Assembly: GCF_945952365.1 (NCBI RefSeq)
Contig: NZ_CAMFHX010000024.1
Coordinates: 1 to 38,774, forward strand
Direction: 5' to 3'
Source: an uncultured Cetobacterium sp.
Lineage (GTDB): Bacteria; Fusobacteriota; Fusobacteriia; Fusobacteriales; Fusobacteriaceae
Length of the DNA: 38,774 nucleotides
Shown: positions 23,658-32,437 of the stretch, in pieces
Position numbering within the stretch: position 1 is the first letter of the stretch
How the letters are laid out: each line of letters starts with the position of its first letter
Position numbers and translations under genes: made by a program
The notes under the pieces: model-generated
Database searches by the model: none
Told to the model about the DNA's origin: nothing
The model's input: the letters and a program-made list of their open reading frames with translations, nothing else

Positions 23658-24665
23658 ATGAAAAAATTATTAACAAATGATGAGTTTAATAGCGTACTAT
23701 CGAACTTATCTAAGGAGTATGATATATATGCTCCAGTTACACTTCCTTTTAAGGGAACTTTCTCAGATACTGATCTAGTTAAATATGAAAAGATAACTAC
23801 ATTAGAAGAGATTAATTTAAAAGATAAGAGTTATTATTCAGCTAAAGAGATTCTACTACCTATCAGACAAACAATATTTTATTTCAATGAAAATGAATTT
23901 AAAAAGCCAGAGGGAAGAACAAAAAAAGCTTTAGTAATACTTAGAAGCTGTGATTTACATGCTATAAATAGAGTGGATAATATCTACCTAAACAACAAGT
24001 TTAGTGATGAGTATTATGCAGACGCTAAGAAAATGGTAAAATTTGCAGTTATGGGCTGCCCAGGACAAGGTTGGGAAAGTTGTTTCTGCGCTTCTATGGG
24101 AACGAATAGCACTGAGGATTATAACTTAGGATTGACGTTCAAAGATGGAGAGGTTTACACAGATGTTAAAGACGAAGAGTTATTAAACTTCTTTGATGCA
24201 GGAAAAGAGGAAGAGTTCGAAATGGAATTCGTAAAAGAAAACGTTGAGAAGGTAACTGTTCCTGAAAATATCGTATTAGATGATATAATAAATGATGAGA
24301 TGTGGAGAGACTACGATAGATGTATAAAGTGTGGAAGATGTAACTTTGTATGTCCAACTTGTACTTGTTTTACTAGCCAAGATATCTTTAATAGAGATAA
24401 CGCTAAAACTGGAGAGAGAAGAAGAGTTTGGGCTTCTTGCCATGTAGATGGATTTACAACTATGGCTGGAGGACATGAATTCAGACAAAAATCTGGAGAT
24501 AGAATGAGATTTAAAGTTATGCATAAAATTTCAGACTATAAGAAGAGATTTGGAACTCATATGTGTATAGGATGTGGAAGATGTGACGACGCTTGTCCAG
24601 AATACATTTCATACATAAACTGTATAAACAAACTATCAAAAAAGTTAGGTGATAAAGATGAATAA
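23658..24665 (+). CDS. asrA: Anaerobic sulfite reductase subunit A
   Basis: Electron-transfer subunit of the dissimilatory-type NADH-dependent sulfite reductase AsrABC. At 335 aa it carries two [4Fe-4S] ferredoxin clusters: Cys222/225/228/232 (CIKCGRCNFVCP) and Cys303/306/309/313 (CIGCGRCDDACP). Additional Cys occur in RSCDLHAI and CPGQGWESCFC, as in related hydrogenase/sulfite reductase beta subunits. The ATG at 23658 follows AGAGGTG; an earlier in-frame ATG (23622) has no SD. It overlaps asrB by 8 bases, so coupling is tight. The upstream CRP-like palindrome is the likely control site. Confidence 0.96.
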   Translation: MKKLLTNDEFNSVLSNLSKEYDIYAPVTLPFKGTFSDTDLVKYEKITTLEEINLKDKSYYSAKEILLPIRQTIFYFNENEFKKPEGRTKKALVILRSCDLHAINRVDNIYLNNKFSDEYYADAKKMVKFAVMGCPGQGWESCFCASMGTNSTEDYNLGLTFKDGEVYTDVKDEELLNFFDAGKEEEFEMEFVKENVEKVTVPENIVLDDIINDEMWRDYDRCIKCGRCNFVCPTCTCFTSQDIFNRDNAKTGERRRVWASCHVDGFTTMAGGHEFRQKSGDRMRFKVMHKISDYKKRFGTHMCIGCGRCDDACPEYISYINCINKLSKKLGDKDE

Positions 24666-25452
24666 TATATATATGCCTGAAAGAGGAGAGATATTATCAA
24701 TAGTTCAAGAAAGTTCAATTGAGTGGTTATTCAAAGTTAAAACAACGATTAAGCCATTAGCTGGACAATTTATACAGTTATCTATACCTATGGTAGGAGA
24801 GGCGCCTATATCGGTTGCTGACTGTAACCATGAAGAGGGATGGATAGAGTTCTTAATAAGAAAAGTTGGAAAGGTTACAGATGCTGTATTCAACTTAAAA
24901 CCAGGAGACTCTATATTTTTAAGAGGAGCATATGGAAATTCTTTCCCTATGGATACTTATAAAGGTAAAAGAGTTATCGTTGTTGCAGGAGGAAGTGGAA
25001 CTGCTCCAGTTAGACCATTAATAAAACAACTTATAGATGATAAAGAAACTGATATCGAGCTAATTTTTGGATTTAAAGATCAAGATTCTATTTTATTTAA
25101 AAATGAGATAGATGTATGGAGAAAGAAAGCTCCTATGATTTTAACTGTAGATAAAGGTTGTGGAATTGATGGAGAGTGTGTTGGATTAGTTACTGAGTAT
25201 ATTCCTCACCTAAGATTACATGATGGATTTGATAACTTAGAAGTTGTTATAGTTGGACCACCAATGATGATGAAGTTCTCTGCATTAGAGTTTTTAAAGT
25301 TAGGAATTCCTGAAGAGAAAATTTGGGTTTCATTCGAAAGAAATATGTCTTGTGCTGTTGGTAAGTGTGGACACTGTAAAATTGATGAAACATATGTTTG
25401 TTTAGAAGGACCTATATTTAATTATGTAAAAGCTAAGAAGCTTTTAGATTAG
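24658..25452 (+). CDS. asrB: Anaerobic sulfite reductase subunit B (FAD/NAD-binding)
   Basis: Flavoprotein subunit that takes electrons from NADH. At 264 aa it has the ferredoxin-NADP reductase fold: FAD-binding barrel (AGQFIQLSIP and FLIRKVGKVTDAVFNLKPGD), NAD-binding Rossmann part (VIVVAGGSGTAPVRPLIKQL, VVIVGPPMMMKF), and a C-terminal [2Fe-2S] motif CAVGKCGHCKI ... YVCLEGP as in dihydroorotate dehydrogenase electron-transfer subunits. ATG 24658 overlaps the asrA 3' end; a GTG at 24649 is possible but sits within the AGGTG ribosome site. asrC follows 8 bases after the stop. Confidence 0.95.
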   Translation: MNNIYMPERGEILSIVQESSIEWLFKVKTTIKPLAGQFIQLSIPMVGEAPISVADCNHEEGWIEFLIRKVGKVTDAVFNLKPGDSIFLRGAYGNSFPMDTYKGKRVIVVAGGSGTAPVRPLIKQLIDDKETDIELIFGFKDQDSILFKNEIDVWRKKAPMILTVDKGCGIDGECVGLVTEYIPHLRLHDGFDNLEVVIVGPPMMMKFSALEFLKLGIPEEKIWVSFERNMSCAVGKCGHCKIDETYVCLEGPIFNYVKAKKLLD

Positions 25453-25460
25453 GAGGAAAG

Positions 25461-26453
25461 ATGGCTTTAGAATTAAGTAGAAAAAGTTTTACGAAAAATG
25501 CATTTAGAGTTACAAAAGAGAGAAAAAAGACAGCTTTAAGAGTTAGAGTTCCAGGTGGAGAGATAACAGCTGAGTTACTACTTAAAGTTTCTGAAATCGC
25601 TTCGAAATATGGAAATGGAAAAGTACATATAACAACTCGTCAAGGTTTTGAGATAAAAGGTATCGATATAACTATGATCGATGAAGTAAATAAAGAGATT
25701 CAAGTACTAATAGATGGATTTGAAATCAACCAACCAAATGGAGTTGGAAATGGATATCCAGCAGCTGGAACTAGAAATATAACAGCTTGTATAGGAAATG
25801 GTGTTTGTCCTAAGGCTCAATATAATACAACTGAGTTTGCTAGAAAGATAGAGAAAGAGGTTTTCCCTCATGATTTCCACTTTAAGATAGCTTTAACTGG
25901 TTGTCCAAACGATTGTATCAAAGCTAGAATGCATGACTTTGGTATTGTTGGAATGGCTATGCCTCTTTATGAGAAAGAGAGATGTGTATCTTGTGGAGCT
26001 TGCGTAAAGAAATGTAAGGGATTATCTACAGGTGCTTTAAGTGCAGAGAACTACACTGTTGTTAGAGAGCACAGTAAATGTATCGGGTGTGGAGAGTGTG
26101 TTTTAAACTGTCCTACATCAGCTTGGGTTAGAGATGAGAAGAAATACTATAGATTAGCTATCATGGGAAGAACTGGAAAGAAAAATCCAAGACTTGCTGA
26201 AGATTGGTTACTATGGGCTGACGAAGAGAGCATCATAAAAATAATCAAAAATACATATAAATATGTTGATACGTATATCAACAGAGCATTACCAAAAGAG
26301 CATATCGGATATATTGTGGATAGAACAGGATTCCATGAGTTCAAGAAGTTCGCTCTTGAGGGTGTAAACTTAGAGAATGTAACTATTGAAAGAAATATGG
26401 TTCATTGGAATGGAATTATCTATTCTGGTGCTGAAAACGATATTGGAAAATAG
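25461..26453 (+). CDS. asrC: Anaerobic sulfite reductase subunit C (sirohaem)
   Basis: Catalytic subunit reducing sulfite to sulfide. At 330 aa, the sirohaem/[4Fe-4S] ligands are Cys110 and Cys116 (C-x5-C) and Cys148 and Cys152 (C-x3-C, TGCPNDC). An inserted ferredoxin domain holds two [4Fe-4S] clusters: Cys175/178/181/185 and Cys207/210/213/217. The N-terminal ferrodoxin-like half has HITTRQGFEIKG, the sirohaem-binding basic motif. It ends the asrABC operon at a terminator. All cluster ligands are intact, so the enzyme should be active and produce H2S. Confidence 0.97.
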   Translation: MALELSRKSFTKNAFRVTKERKKTALRVRVPGGEITAELLLKVSEIASKYGNGKVHITTRQGFEIKGIDITMIDEVNKEIQVLIDGFEINQPNGVGNGYPAAGTRNITACIGNGVCPKAQYNTTEFARKIEKEVFPHDFHFKIALTGCPNDCIKARMHDFGIVGMAMPLYEKERCVSCGACVKKCKGLSTGALSAENYTVVREHSKCIGCGECVLNCPTSAWVRDEKKYYRLAIMGRTGKKNPRLAEDWLLWADEESIIKIIKNTYKYVDTYINRALPKEHIGYIVDRTGFHEFKKFALEGVNLENVTIERNMVHWNGIIYSGAENDIGK

Positions 26454-26463
26454 ATAAAAATTT

Positions 26464-26502
26464 AAACCAGCTGTAGTTTTTAAAACTATACTGGTTTTTT
26501 TT
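26464..26502 (+). terminator. Terminator of asrABC
   Basis: Long stem AAACCAG...TAGTTT / AAACTA...CTGGTTT with one bulged C and a G-U pair, followed by T8. Confidence 0.85.
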
Positions 26503-26530
26503 ATTATCTCAGGAGAAATTGAATGAATTA

Positions 26531-26539
26531 TGTTATAAT
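26531..26539 (+). promoter_or_regulatory. Extended -10 promoter for the PBP4-like gene
   Basis: TGTTATAAT, a TGn-extended -10 box, 36 bases before the start codon; no good -35. Confidence 0.5.
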
Positions 26540-26574
26540 AACTGTAGAATATTTTATGATATGAGGGGTGAGTT

Positions 26575-28101
26575 ATGAAAAGAAAATTTTTATATTTAGC
26601 ATTGATTACAGCTTTTTTAACAGCATGTAGCACTGCGGATAGAAAAAATATTTTAGAAAATCAACAAATAGTAGTACCAGATGTAATAGAGTCACCAATT
26701 TTATTCACAGAAGAGAAAGAGATAAGTACAGAAGAAAATATAGAGCCAATAAATATAGTGAATACAGATGTTCAAAAGGAATCGAAAGCTTTAGCACAAT
26801 TTGTAAACTCTAAAGTCTTAGAGCATGGAAACATAGGGGTTTATGCAGTGGAATTAAAAAGTGGAAAAGTAGTAGATGGTTATAGAGAAGACGCTGCTTT
26901 AGTTCCAGCTTCGGTATTAAAAATTGTAACTGCAGCAACAGCTTTAGAAGTTTTAGGAGCAAATAGTGTTTTAGAAACAAAAGTTCTATATGATGGAACT
27001 ATATCTAAAGAGGGCGTTTTAAAAGGAAATATATACATTCAAGGTGGTGGAGACCCCACACTAGGGTCGGATGGAATCTCAATTGATAGAGAGGCCTTTT
27101 TAAGAGATTGGGTAAGTGAAGTTAAAAGAGCTGGAATAAAATCAATAGATGGAAATATAATTGTTTTAGATGATCTTTTTGGATATGAAGGGATTCCAGG
27201 GAAATGGTTATGGGAAGATATGGGAACTAACTATGGACAAGGGACATATGGAATAAGTGTATTTGATAATCTGTATACTTTATATTTAAAAGCAGAGGTT
27301 ACAGGAAAAAAACCTGAAATAATTAAAACAAAGCCAGAGATAACAGGATTAGCATTTGATAATCAAGGGTTAGTTACAACAGGTGGAAAAAGAGAGTTGT
27401 CAGTCAGAGGTCTACCTTTAGATAACAAGAGAAGAATTTTTGGAGCAGTTCCACAAAATAAAAATGGAGTTGTGATTCAAAGTGATATCCCTGATCCGGG
27501 ATTATTTTTAGGTCAATATTTCTCATATCATTTGAAAAAAGAAAGTGTTGATTTTAAAGGAAGAGTAACTACAGCGAGATTGACATCACAAAGACCGAAA
27601 AATCCAAAAATTATAGCTGTTACAAAATCTCCACCAATTTCTGAAATAGTTAAGGTACTTTTAACAAGAAGTGACAATCACTATACAGAGCATCTATTCC
27701 AATTGATTCAGAAAACAAAAGGTGTGGACATAGAAAAGTTCTGGAAAAGTAAAGGAATGGATATCCACTCTTTAATTTTAAGAGATGGAAGTGGTCTATC
27801 GAGAGGAAATGTAATCTCTGCAAAACTTTTAACAGAGATATTAGCATACTCTGAATCAGGATTACAAAACCTACTTCCAGTAGCTGGTAAAGATGGAACA
27901 GTTGCAATCTTTTTAAAGAATACACCTTTAGAGGGAAAAGTAAAGGTGAAGAGTGGAAGTATGAGTGGAATTCAATCATATGCTGGATATGCTGAAAAAA
28001 ATGGTAAAAAATATGCATTTACAATTATTGTAAACCATTGGAATGGAGATAGAGCTACTTTAAGAAAAGAGATGGAAAAGCTGTTAAATAATATTTTATA
28101 A
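26575..28101 (+). CDS. dacB: D-Ala-D-Ala carboxypeptidase/endopeptidase lipoprotein (PBP4, S13 family)
   Basis: Peptidoglycan-trimming enzyme outside the cytoplasm. The 508-aa protein has a lipoprotein signal ending at Cys18 (LTAC) and a linker to about residue 70, then the S13 domain. Penicillin-binding motifs: SxxK at Ser113-Val-Leu-Lys116 (PASVLKIVTAATALE), SxN as SDN in LLTRSDNHYTEHLF, and KTG as KSG in KVKSGSMSGIQSYAGY. The insert domain typical of PBP4 lies between the first and second motifs (GNIYIQGGGDPTL). E. coli PBP4 is periplasmic rather than lipid-anchored, so the lipobox is a variation. It is monocistronic, convergent with the efflux operon. Confidence 0.94.
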   Translation: MKRKFLYLALITAFLTACSTADRKNILENQQIVVPDVIESPILFTEEKEISTEENIEPINIVNTDVQKESKALAQFVNSKVLEHGNIGVYAVELKSGKVVDGYREDAALVPASVLKIVTAATALEVLGANSVLETKVLYDGTISKEGVLKGNIYIQGGGDPTLGSDGISIDREAFLRDWVSEVKRAGIKSIDGNIIVLDDLFGYEGIPGKWLWEDMGTNYGQGTYGISVFDNLYTLYLKAEVTGKKPEIIKTKPEITGLAFDNQGLVTTGGKRELSVRGLPLDNKRRIFGAVPQNKNGVVIQSDIPDPGLFLGQYFSYHLKKESVDFKGRVTTARLTSQRPKNPKIIAVTKSPPISEIVKVLLTRSDNHYTEHLFQLIQKTKGVDIEKFWKSKGMDIHSLILRDGSGLSRGNVISAKLLTEILAYSESGLQNLLPVAGKDGTVAIFLKNTPLEGKVKVKSGSMSGIQSYAGYAEKNGKKYAFTIIVNHWNGDRATLRKEMEKLLNNIL

Positions 28102-28139
28102 AAAAAGGTTGTGAGATTTAATATTCTCACAACCTTTTT
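28102..28139. terminator. Bidirectional terminator between dacB and the RND gene
   Basis: 15-bp arms: left 28102-28116 (A5 then GGTTGTGAGA), right 28125-28139 (TCTCACAACC then T5), 8-base loop. The A- and T-runs serve both convergent transcripts. Confidence 0.9.
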
Positions 28140-28154
28140 ATTTTTCAAATATAT

Positions 28155-31100
28155 TTATTGTTTTTCAATTAAACGAGCTTCATCATAAACATAGTCTTTA
28201 AACTTAGTTTTATAGAATGTTGCATATATAACCGGTATAACAGCAAGAGCTAAGACAGTATCTGAAGCTAAACCAAATATTAGTACTACAGCTAGAGGTT
28301 GGAATAGTGGTCCACCAAAGAAATATAATGGCATTAATCCAACAAGGGTTGTAGCAACTGTTAAAAATATAGGTCTAAGTCTTGATTGACATCCAAATAC
28401 GATAGCATCTTGGTCAGTACGCCCACTATCTTTTTCAAGAGTCATCTTATCAACCAAGATTATAGCATGATTCAATACAACTCCAGCAAGAGATATAATA
28501 CCAACCATAGCCATAAATCCAAGCTCTGTATTTGTAACTAATAAACCGATTGCAATTCCTAAAAGTGATAAAGGAATAACAAGCATAATTGTAAGACCTT
28601 TTTTTAGTGAGTTAAATTGCCCAACTACAAGAACAAACATCATAAGTATAGCCACTGGAACTTGAGCAAATAGTGCACTTTGATTTTCAGATGAAGTTTT
28701 CATTATTCCAGCAGGATAGTATTTGATACTTGGTCCCCACTCTTTTAACTTCTCTTTTATCCAAGGTTCAATATTTTTATTTACTTCAAGTGGAGTTGTA
28801 GCTGGATCGACAGCTGCATCAACTTGAATTGAGTAAGCCAAGTTTCTAGTAGATACATAGAAAGGACGATAATCTAGTTTTATATCAGCAATCTGTCTTA
28901 AAGGAACAGCTTCTCCTTTTGAGTTAATAAGCTCGATAGATTCAATAGACTTTATATCATCTTTATATGTATGCTTTCCTTTTACTATAACAGGGATTAT
29001 TGTACTTTGAGCAGGAGCATTAAAATCTCTAAATGTAGTAGCAGTATATCCTTGTAAAACAAACTGTAAAACTTTACCGATTGTATCATTGTTGAAACCA
29101 GCAAGCTGGGCTTTCTCTTGGTTTATTTCGATTTTGATATCTGGAACTTCATTTCCCCAAGCATCAGATACAGAAAGTGCTCCTGGAGTTTCCGATAACT
29201 TCTCTTTTAATTCAGCAGCAGCAGCTTTTAATTTTGGAATATCGTTAGACGCTAAAACATATCCTAAATCTTTTTCAAGAGTAACTCCACTTGCTAATCC
29301 TTTAGAAACAACATCAATACTTGGATATTTAGATTTTAAATATTCGTTTACTTCTGTTGAGATTTTAGGGATTAATCTATAGTCACTTAAGTTATACATG
29401 ATATAAGCATATTCAGTCAACCTAGTTTCAGGAGTATACCCTGTTGCAAATTTAGCAGCTCCACCACCAATAAATGATCCCCAACTTAAAACTCCTTGTT
29501 TTTCATACACAGAAGTTGTACCACCTGTAGTTATGTAATCCCAAAGTGTAGGAGGGAGAGCTTCTTGTTCTCCAGTTGCATAATTGTCTTTTATAAATTG
29601 ATTTGCATCTTTTACAACTTCACGAGTGTAGTTTATATCTGTTCCCTTAGGTAAACGTATAAATGTTGACATTATAGGGTCAGTAGAAGCAGGCATAAAG
29701 TTACTTGGAACACGTCCTAAAAGAATTAAACCTAAAAACAGTGAAGCTACAGCTGTAAGTAAAGTCATTTTTTGATTTTTTAGTACAAATAAAAGAACAT
29801 TTCTATAGGTAATATAAGCTTTACTATTCAGATTTTGTTTTGCTCCCTCTTTTATTTTTATAAAATCGAAACATAATAAAGGTATTAAAGTTTGATTTAT
29901 AATCCAAGAACCAAAAAGAGCAAGCATAACAACAATAGTTAGTGGCCCAACATATTCTCCCATATCCTCTTTATTTAAAATAATTGGGGAGAATGCCATA
30001 ATTGTTGTAATTGAACTAACTAAAAGAGGGATAGAAAGCGATTGAGCTGATTTCAAACAAGCACTTAAACGATCCTCACCATTTTCCATAAGAACAATTA
30101 TATTTTCTGACATAACAACAGCATTATCAACAAGCATTCCAAGAGCAATTATAAGTCCCGCTAGAGTTATTTGATTTATTCCATAACCCATATAGTAAAG
30201 ACCGATTAAAGTAAAAGCTATTGATGTAGGAGTAAGAGCAGCAACAATAAGTCCAGATCTTAAACCTAAAAATATAAGCATAACAATTATGATTATAGAT
30301 ATAGCTTGAATTAGATTTACAATAAATGATGTAACTTTAACTTGAACTAAATCAGGTTGATAATAAATCTCTCCAATCTCTAAACCTATGGGTAGATTTT
30401 TTTTGAATTCAGCTAAAGTTGATTTTATCCCATCACTCATAACTAAAATATCTTGACCAGCTCCAAGAGAAACTCCTAAAGTGATAGCGTTATGCCCATT
30501 AAAATCTATCGAGTAATTAGAAGGTTCTTGATAACCGTTATAGATATTGGCAATCTCTTTTAAATAGATATTTGATTTCCCATCACTACTAGTAATAACT
30601 GTGTTTTTGATATCTTCAAGATTTTCAAAGTTTCCCGAAGGATTCAGTTTTAATCTATCATTATCAATAACTAAATCTCCACCTTTGATAATAACATTCA
30701 AGTTAGATAGAGTCGAAAGAATATTTTCTAATGTCACTCCAGTTTGAGAAAGAAGTTTATTGTCTATATCAATATAGATTGCTTCTCCTTGAACTCCACT
30801 TATATCAATTCTTCCAATTTCAGGAACAGAAAAAAGAAGAGAATCTTTTAAATTAGCAGCAGTTTCATAAAGTTCCTCGTTTGTATATCCATCTCCACCG
30901 ATAGCTAAAAGAGTTCCATACACATCACCGAAATATGTATTGATTTGAGGTGCTTGTACACCTTGTGGAAGAGCTGGGACAACGAATGTATTTATTCTAT
31001 CTCTTAACTCTTGCCACACGGGTTTTAAGTCTTTATATCCACTTTTAATATTTACATATACATTTGACTGTCCGTCTATATTTTTAGATTCTACATATTT

Positions 31101-31331
31101 TAAAGCATCCATATTTTGGACTTGGTCAGTAATTCTTTTACTGACTAAGTCAGCCATCTGTTTAGCTGTTGCACCAGGCCAATTGGTAGTAATAAGAGCA
31201 ACTTTTATAGTAAAACCAGGGTCTTCAGCTTTTTCAGAGTTATTATATGACATATATCCAAAAATAAGAAGTAGAGTAAAAAGCATATAGGCGGTAACCT
31301 TATTTTTAATAGCTAGTTCTGTTAGCTTCAT
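28155..31331 (-). CDS. RND-family efflux pump inner-membrane transporter (HAE-1-like)
   Basis: A 1058-aa RND permease: two halves each with TM1, a large periplasmic loop and TM2-6. Evidence: N-terminal AYMLFTLLLIFGYMSY, periplasmic ALITTNWPGATAKQMADLVSKRI split by family spacing, TM4 GMLVDNAVVMSENI (one Asp of the AcrB Asp-Asp pair kept, the second is Asn), and TM10 LAGVVLNHAIILVDK. The AcrB TM10 Lys is absent there, as I recall for many HAE-1-like relatives. C-terminal LRPIFLTVATTLVGLMPLYFFGGP is typical. It is the third gene of a tolC-MFP-RND operon, starting 1 base after the MFP stop. Substrates are unknown. Confidence 0.95.
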   Translation of the reverse strand: MKLTELAIKNKVTAYMLFTLLLIFGYMSYNNSEKAEDPGFTIKVALITTNWPGATAKQMADLVSKRITDQVQNMDALKYVESKNIDGQSNVYVNIKSGYKDLKPVWQELRDRINTFVVPALPQGVQAPQINTYFGDVYGTLLAIGGDGYTNEELYETAANLKDSLLFSVPEIGRIDISGVQGEAIYIDIDNKLLSQTGVTLENILSTLSNLNVIIKGGDLVIDNDRLKLNPSGNFENLEDIKNTVITSSDGKSNIYLKEIANIYNGYQEPSNYSIDFNGHNAITLGVSLGAGQDILVMSDGIKSTLAEFKKNLPIGLEIGEIYYQPDLVQVKVTSFIVNLIQAISIIIIVMLIFLGLRSGLIVAALTPTSIAFTLIGLYYMGYGINQITLAGLIIALGMLVDNAVVMSENIIVLMENGEDRLSACLKSAQSLSIPLLVSSITTIMAFSPIILNKEDMGEYVGPLTIVVMLALFGSWIINQTLIPLLCFDFIKIKEGAKQNLNSKAYITYRNVLLFVLKNQKMTLLTAVASLFLGLILLGRVPSNFMPASTDPIMSTFIRLPKGTDINYTREVVKDANQFIKDNYATGEQEALPPTLWDYITTGGTTSVYEKQGVLSWGSFIGGGAAKFATGYTPETRLTEYAYIMYNLSDYRLIPKISTEVNEYLKSKYPSIDVVSKGLASGVTLEKDLGYVLASNDIPKLKAAAAELKEKLSETPGALSVSDAWGNEVPDIKIEINQEKAQLAGFNNDTIGKVLQFVLQGYTATTFRDFNAPAQSTIIPVIVKGKHTYKDDIKSIESIELINSKGEAVPLRQIADIKLDYRPFYVSTRNLAYSIQVDAAVDPATTPLEVNKNIEPWIKEKLKEWGPSIKYYPAGIMKTSSENQSALFAQVPVAILMMFVLVVGQFNSLKKGLTIMLVIPLSLLGIAIGLLVTNTELGFMAMVGIISLAGVVLNHAIILVDKMTLEKDSGRTDQDAIVFGCQSRLRPIFLTVATTLVGLMPLYFFGGPLFQPLAVVLIFGLASDTVLALAVIPVIYATFYKTKFKDYVYDEARLIEKQ

Positions 31332-31332
31332 A

Positions 31333-32427
31333 CTAAATCTCCCCTTTTATAAGAGAAACCTTCTGATTCTCTTTCACTGCATTACTTCCTTTTGTGATAA
31401 CAATATCTCCTTTAGATAATCCATTTAAAATTATGATTCCATCACTTGCAGGAGATGAAGATATCTCAATTTTTTGTTTCTGTGCTACTCCGATATTATT
31501 TTCGATATTTTTAACAACATAAACATATTTTTGGTTATCTGCTCCAGTCACAATAGAACTTAAAGGAAGAGATATTATAGGTTCATTTCCTTCAATTGTA
31601 TCAATAATTATATTTGCAATCATACCAACTTTAACTTCAGGAGCTATCTCTGTTATTTTAGCTTTTACTGGATATGTACTACCATAACCGACAGATAAAG
31701 TTCCAATATTTGTAATAACACCCTTAACTTTTTTATTATTTAGAGATGTTATTAAAATGTCTACAGGTTGACCAGCAGATAAAGAACCAATAACAGATTG
31801 AGATACATTAAACTCTACATTTCTATCTCCATCACTACTTAAAACAAAAACAACAGTTTCAGGGCTAACAACTTGATTAACCTCACTTTTTACTTGACCG
31901 ATAGTTCCATCTTGTGGGGCTTTTAAATATGTATAATCCACTTTTAGTTTTGATAAATTAGAAGCATCTTTCAAAGCTTTAACACTAGAAAGAGCTGACT
32001 TATATTGAGCAATGGCACTATCGTAAGAAGCTTTAGAAATACTATTTTCTAAATAAAGAGCTTCAGATCTTTTAAAGTTAGCTTCAGCTTCAGCAAAAAC
32101 AGCGTTTCCTTTAGCTAAATCAGATAAAGATTTTTCATAATTTAGATTGTATTCTGCGGGGTCTAGTGTAGCTAAGATTTGTCCTTTTTTAACACTATCA
32201 CCAAGCTGAGCGATTCTTTTATCAATTGTTCCAGAAACTCTAAAACTTAGGTTTGAAAGAGCTTCAGAACTAATTGTACCAGAATATGTTCTGATAACAC
32301 TATTTTCTTTTGATTCTACAACCTCATAAACAACAGGTTTTATTTCTAGAGCTTCTTCTGGTAGTTTTTCTTTTCCACAACTAAGAAGTAAAAGTAAACT
32401 TATAGCAATAAAGATTTTATTTTTCAT
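31333..32427 (-). CDS. RND efflux periplasmic adaptor (membrane fusion protein), lipoprotein
   Basis: A 364-aa adaptor linking the RND permease to TolC. A lipoprotein signal peptide ends at Cys17 (LLLLSC). The order is membrane-proximal/barrel, lipoyl half (GTIDKRIAQLGDSVKKGQILATLDP), alpha-helical hairpin (about 95-160), second lipoyl half (YTYLKAPQDGTIGQVKSEVNQVV), beta-barrel (VDILITSLNNKKVKGVI), and a C-terminal domain (GLSKGDIVITKGSNAVKENQKV). ATG 32427 is preceded by AGGAGG (32439-32434). An upstream in-frame ATG at 32448 lies inside the tolC gene. It lies between tolC (10 bases upstream) and the RND gene. Confidence 0.95.
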   Translation of the reverse strand: MKNKIFIAISLLLLLSCGKEKLPEEALEIKPVVYEVVESKENSVIRTYSGTISSEALSNLSFRVSGTIDKRIAQLGDSVKKGQILATLDPAEYNLNYEKSLSDLAKGNAVFAEAEANFKRSEALYLENSISKASYDSAIAQYKSALSSVKALKDASNLSKLKVDYTYLKAPQDGTIGQVKSEVNQVVSPETVVFVLSSDGDRNVEFNVSQSVIGSLSAGQPVDILITSLNNKKVKGVITNIGTLSVGYGSTYPVKAKITEIAPEVKVGMIANIIIDTIEGNEPIISLPLSSIVTGADNQKYVYVVKNIENNIGVAQKQKIEISSSPASDGIIILNGLSKGDIVITKGSNAVKENQKVSLIKGEI

Positions 32428-32437
32428 AGTTATCCTC

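Noticed and set aside
27650-28018. Long antisense ORF inside dacB, and similar His/Leu-rich antisense ORFs (for example 8509-8703 in minC, 24166-24357 in asrA)
   Set aside because: They are reverse-frame shadows of well-supported genes, with no ribosome sites and odd composition.
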